Shown: piece after piece, positions 15,425-15,639 of the stretch | How positions within the stretch are numbered: position 1 is the stretch's first letter | Layout: every line of letters begins with the position of its first letter | Assembly (NCBI GenBank): GCA_021838065.1 | Contig: JAKCEJ010000032.1 | Location: 1-15,639, forward strand | DNA length: 15,639 nt | Direction of reading: 5' to 3' | Source: Pseudomonadota bacterium | Lineage (GTDB): Bacteria; Pseudomonadota; Gammaproteobacteria; Steroidobacterales; Steroidobacteraceae | The notes under the pieces: generated by a model | The model's input: only the letters and a program-made list of their open reading frames with translations | Told to the model about the DNA's origin: nothing | Database searches by the model: none | Program-made: the position numbers and the translations under genes

Positions 15425-15639
15425 GCCCGCGGACCGACTGGCTGCGGCGCCTCGCGAGGCGGCGGCGGACGGTCTTCTTCGGACTGTCGCTGCTCACCGC
15501 GGCGGCGGCCACCACCATGATGTGGGACATCCTCGCAGCCAACGGCCTGAACAACCTCGACCGCGCCGGGCTCGTGGTGTTCTTCGTGCTGTTCCTGTGG
15601 GTCGCGGTCTCCTTCTGGACCGCCGCCGCCGGCTTCGTG
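15406..15639 (+). CDS. opgH: Glucans biosynthesis glucosyltransferase H, N-terminus (cut by window edge)
   Basis: OpgH is the inner-membrane glycosyltransferase that polymerises the beta-1,2-glucan backbone from UDP-glucose. Only 78 codons are present. A basic cytoplasmic start (MDTALVSPRTDWLRRLARRR) precedes two hydrophobic segments, about residues 23-45 (VFFGLSLLTAAAATTMMWDI) and 55-78 (LVVFFVLFLWVAVSF), matching the family's first two membrane helices. The catalytic domain lies beyond the window. With the ATG at 15406 it overlaps opgG by 19 nt. A GTG at 15421 overlapping the opgG TGA as GTGA is an alternative start. Identification rests on this sequence and on its position after opgG. Confidence 0.88.
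   Translation, partial: MDTALVSPRTDWLRRLARRRRTVFFGLSLLTAAAATTMMWDILAANGLNNLDRAGLVVFFVLFLWVAVSFWTAAAGFV

Overview
The window comes from a high-GC gammaproteobacterium and is almost entirely a conserved housekeeping neighbourhood. The lineage call rests on gene order: hrcA-grpE-dnaK-dnaJ-dapB-carA-carB on one strand; nadK-recN, fur, bamE, rnfH-ratA and smpB-ssrA beside it; then opgG-opgH. Parts of this order are familiar from Pseudomonas, Xanthomonas and E. coli. The presence of hrcA, the direct carA-carB junction and the very high GC point to a Xanthomonadales-, Nevskiales- or Chromatiales-like organism rather than a pseudomonad or enteric. Genus cannot be read from this window.

Layout. Bases 1-7685 are transcribed leftward (minus strand): hrcA, grpE, dnaK, dnaJ, dapB, carA and the 5' part of carB. 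This joins a heat-shock chaperone cluster to lysine/peptidoglycan precursor synthesis (DapB) and carbamoyl-phosphate synthesis for arginine and pyrimidines (CarAB). Two near-identical sigma-32-type promoters are visible, one before grpE (its -35 lies in the last hrcA codons) and one before dnaK. No CIRCE operator is seen. The dapB-carA gap (277 nt) holds a strong hairpin and an exact 10-bp direct repeat with 20-bp periodicity, which suggests a regulated carA leader.

Bases 7800-10408 carry nadK and recN on the plus strand, divergent from hrcA. fur (minus) converges on recN and diverges from bamE (plus). bamE converges on the overlapping ratA-rnfH pair (minus). ratA diverges from smpB (plus), which is followed after 411 nt by a complete tmRNA gene (ssrA) whose tag reads ANDDNFALAA. 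SmpB and tmRNA are the two partners of trans-translation. The right end holds opgG and the first 78 codons of opgH, which make osmoregulated periplasmic glucans.

I found no mobile element, CRISPR array, integrase, defence gene or unrecognised protein-coding gene. All real CDSs belong to known families, and I see no undescribed biological system. What deserves a second look is regulatory: the paired heat-shock promoters, the carA leader, the inverted repeats at gene junctions and the recurrent GC-rich hairpins lacking T-tracts.
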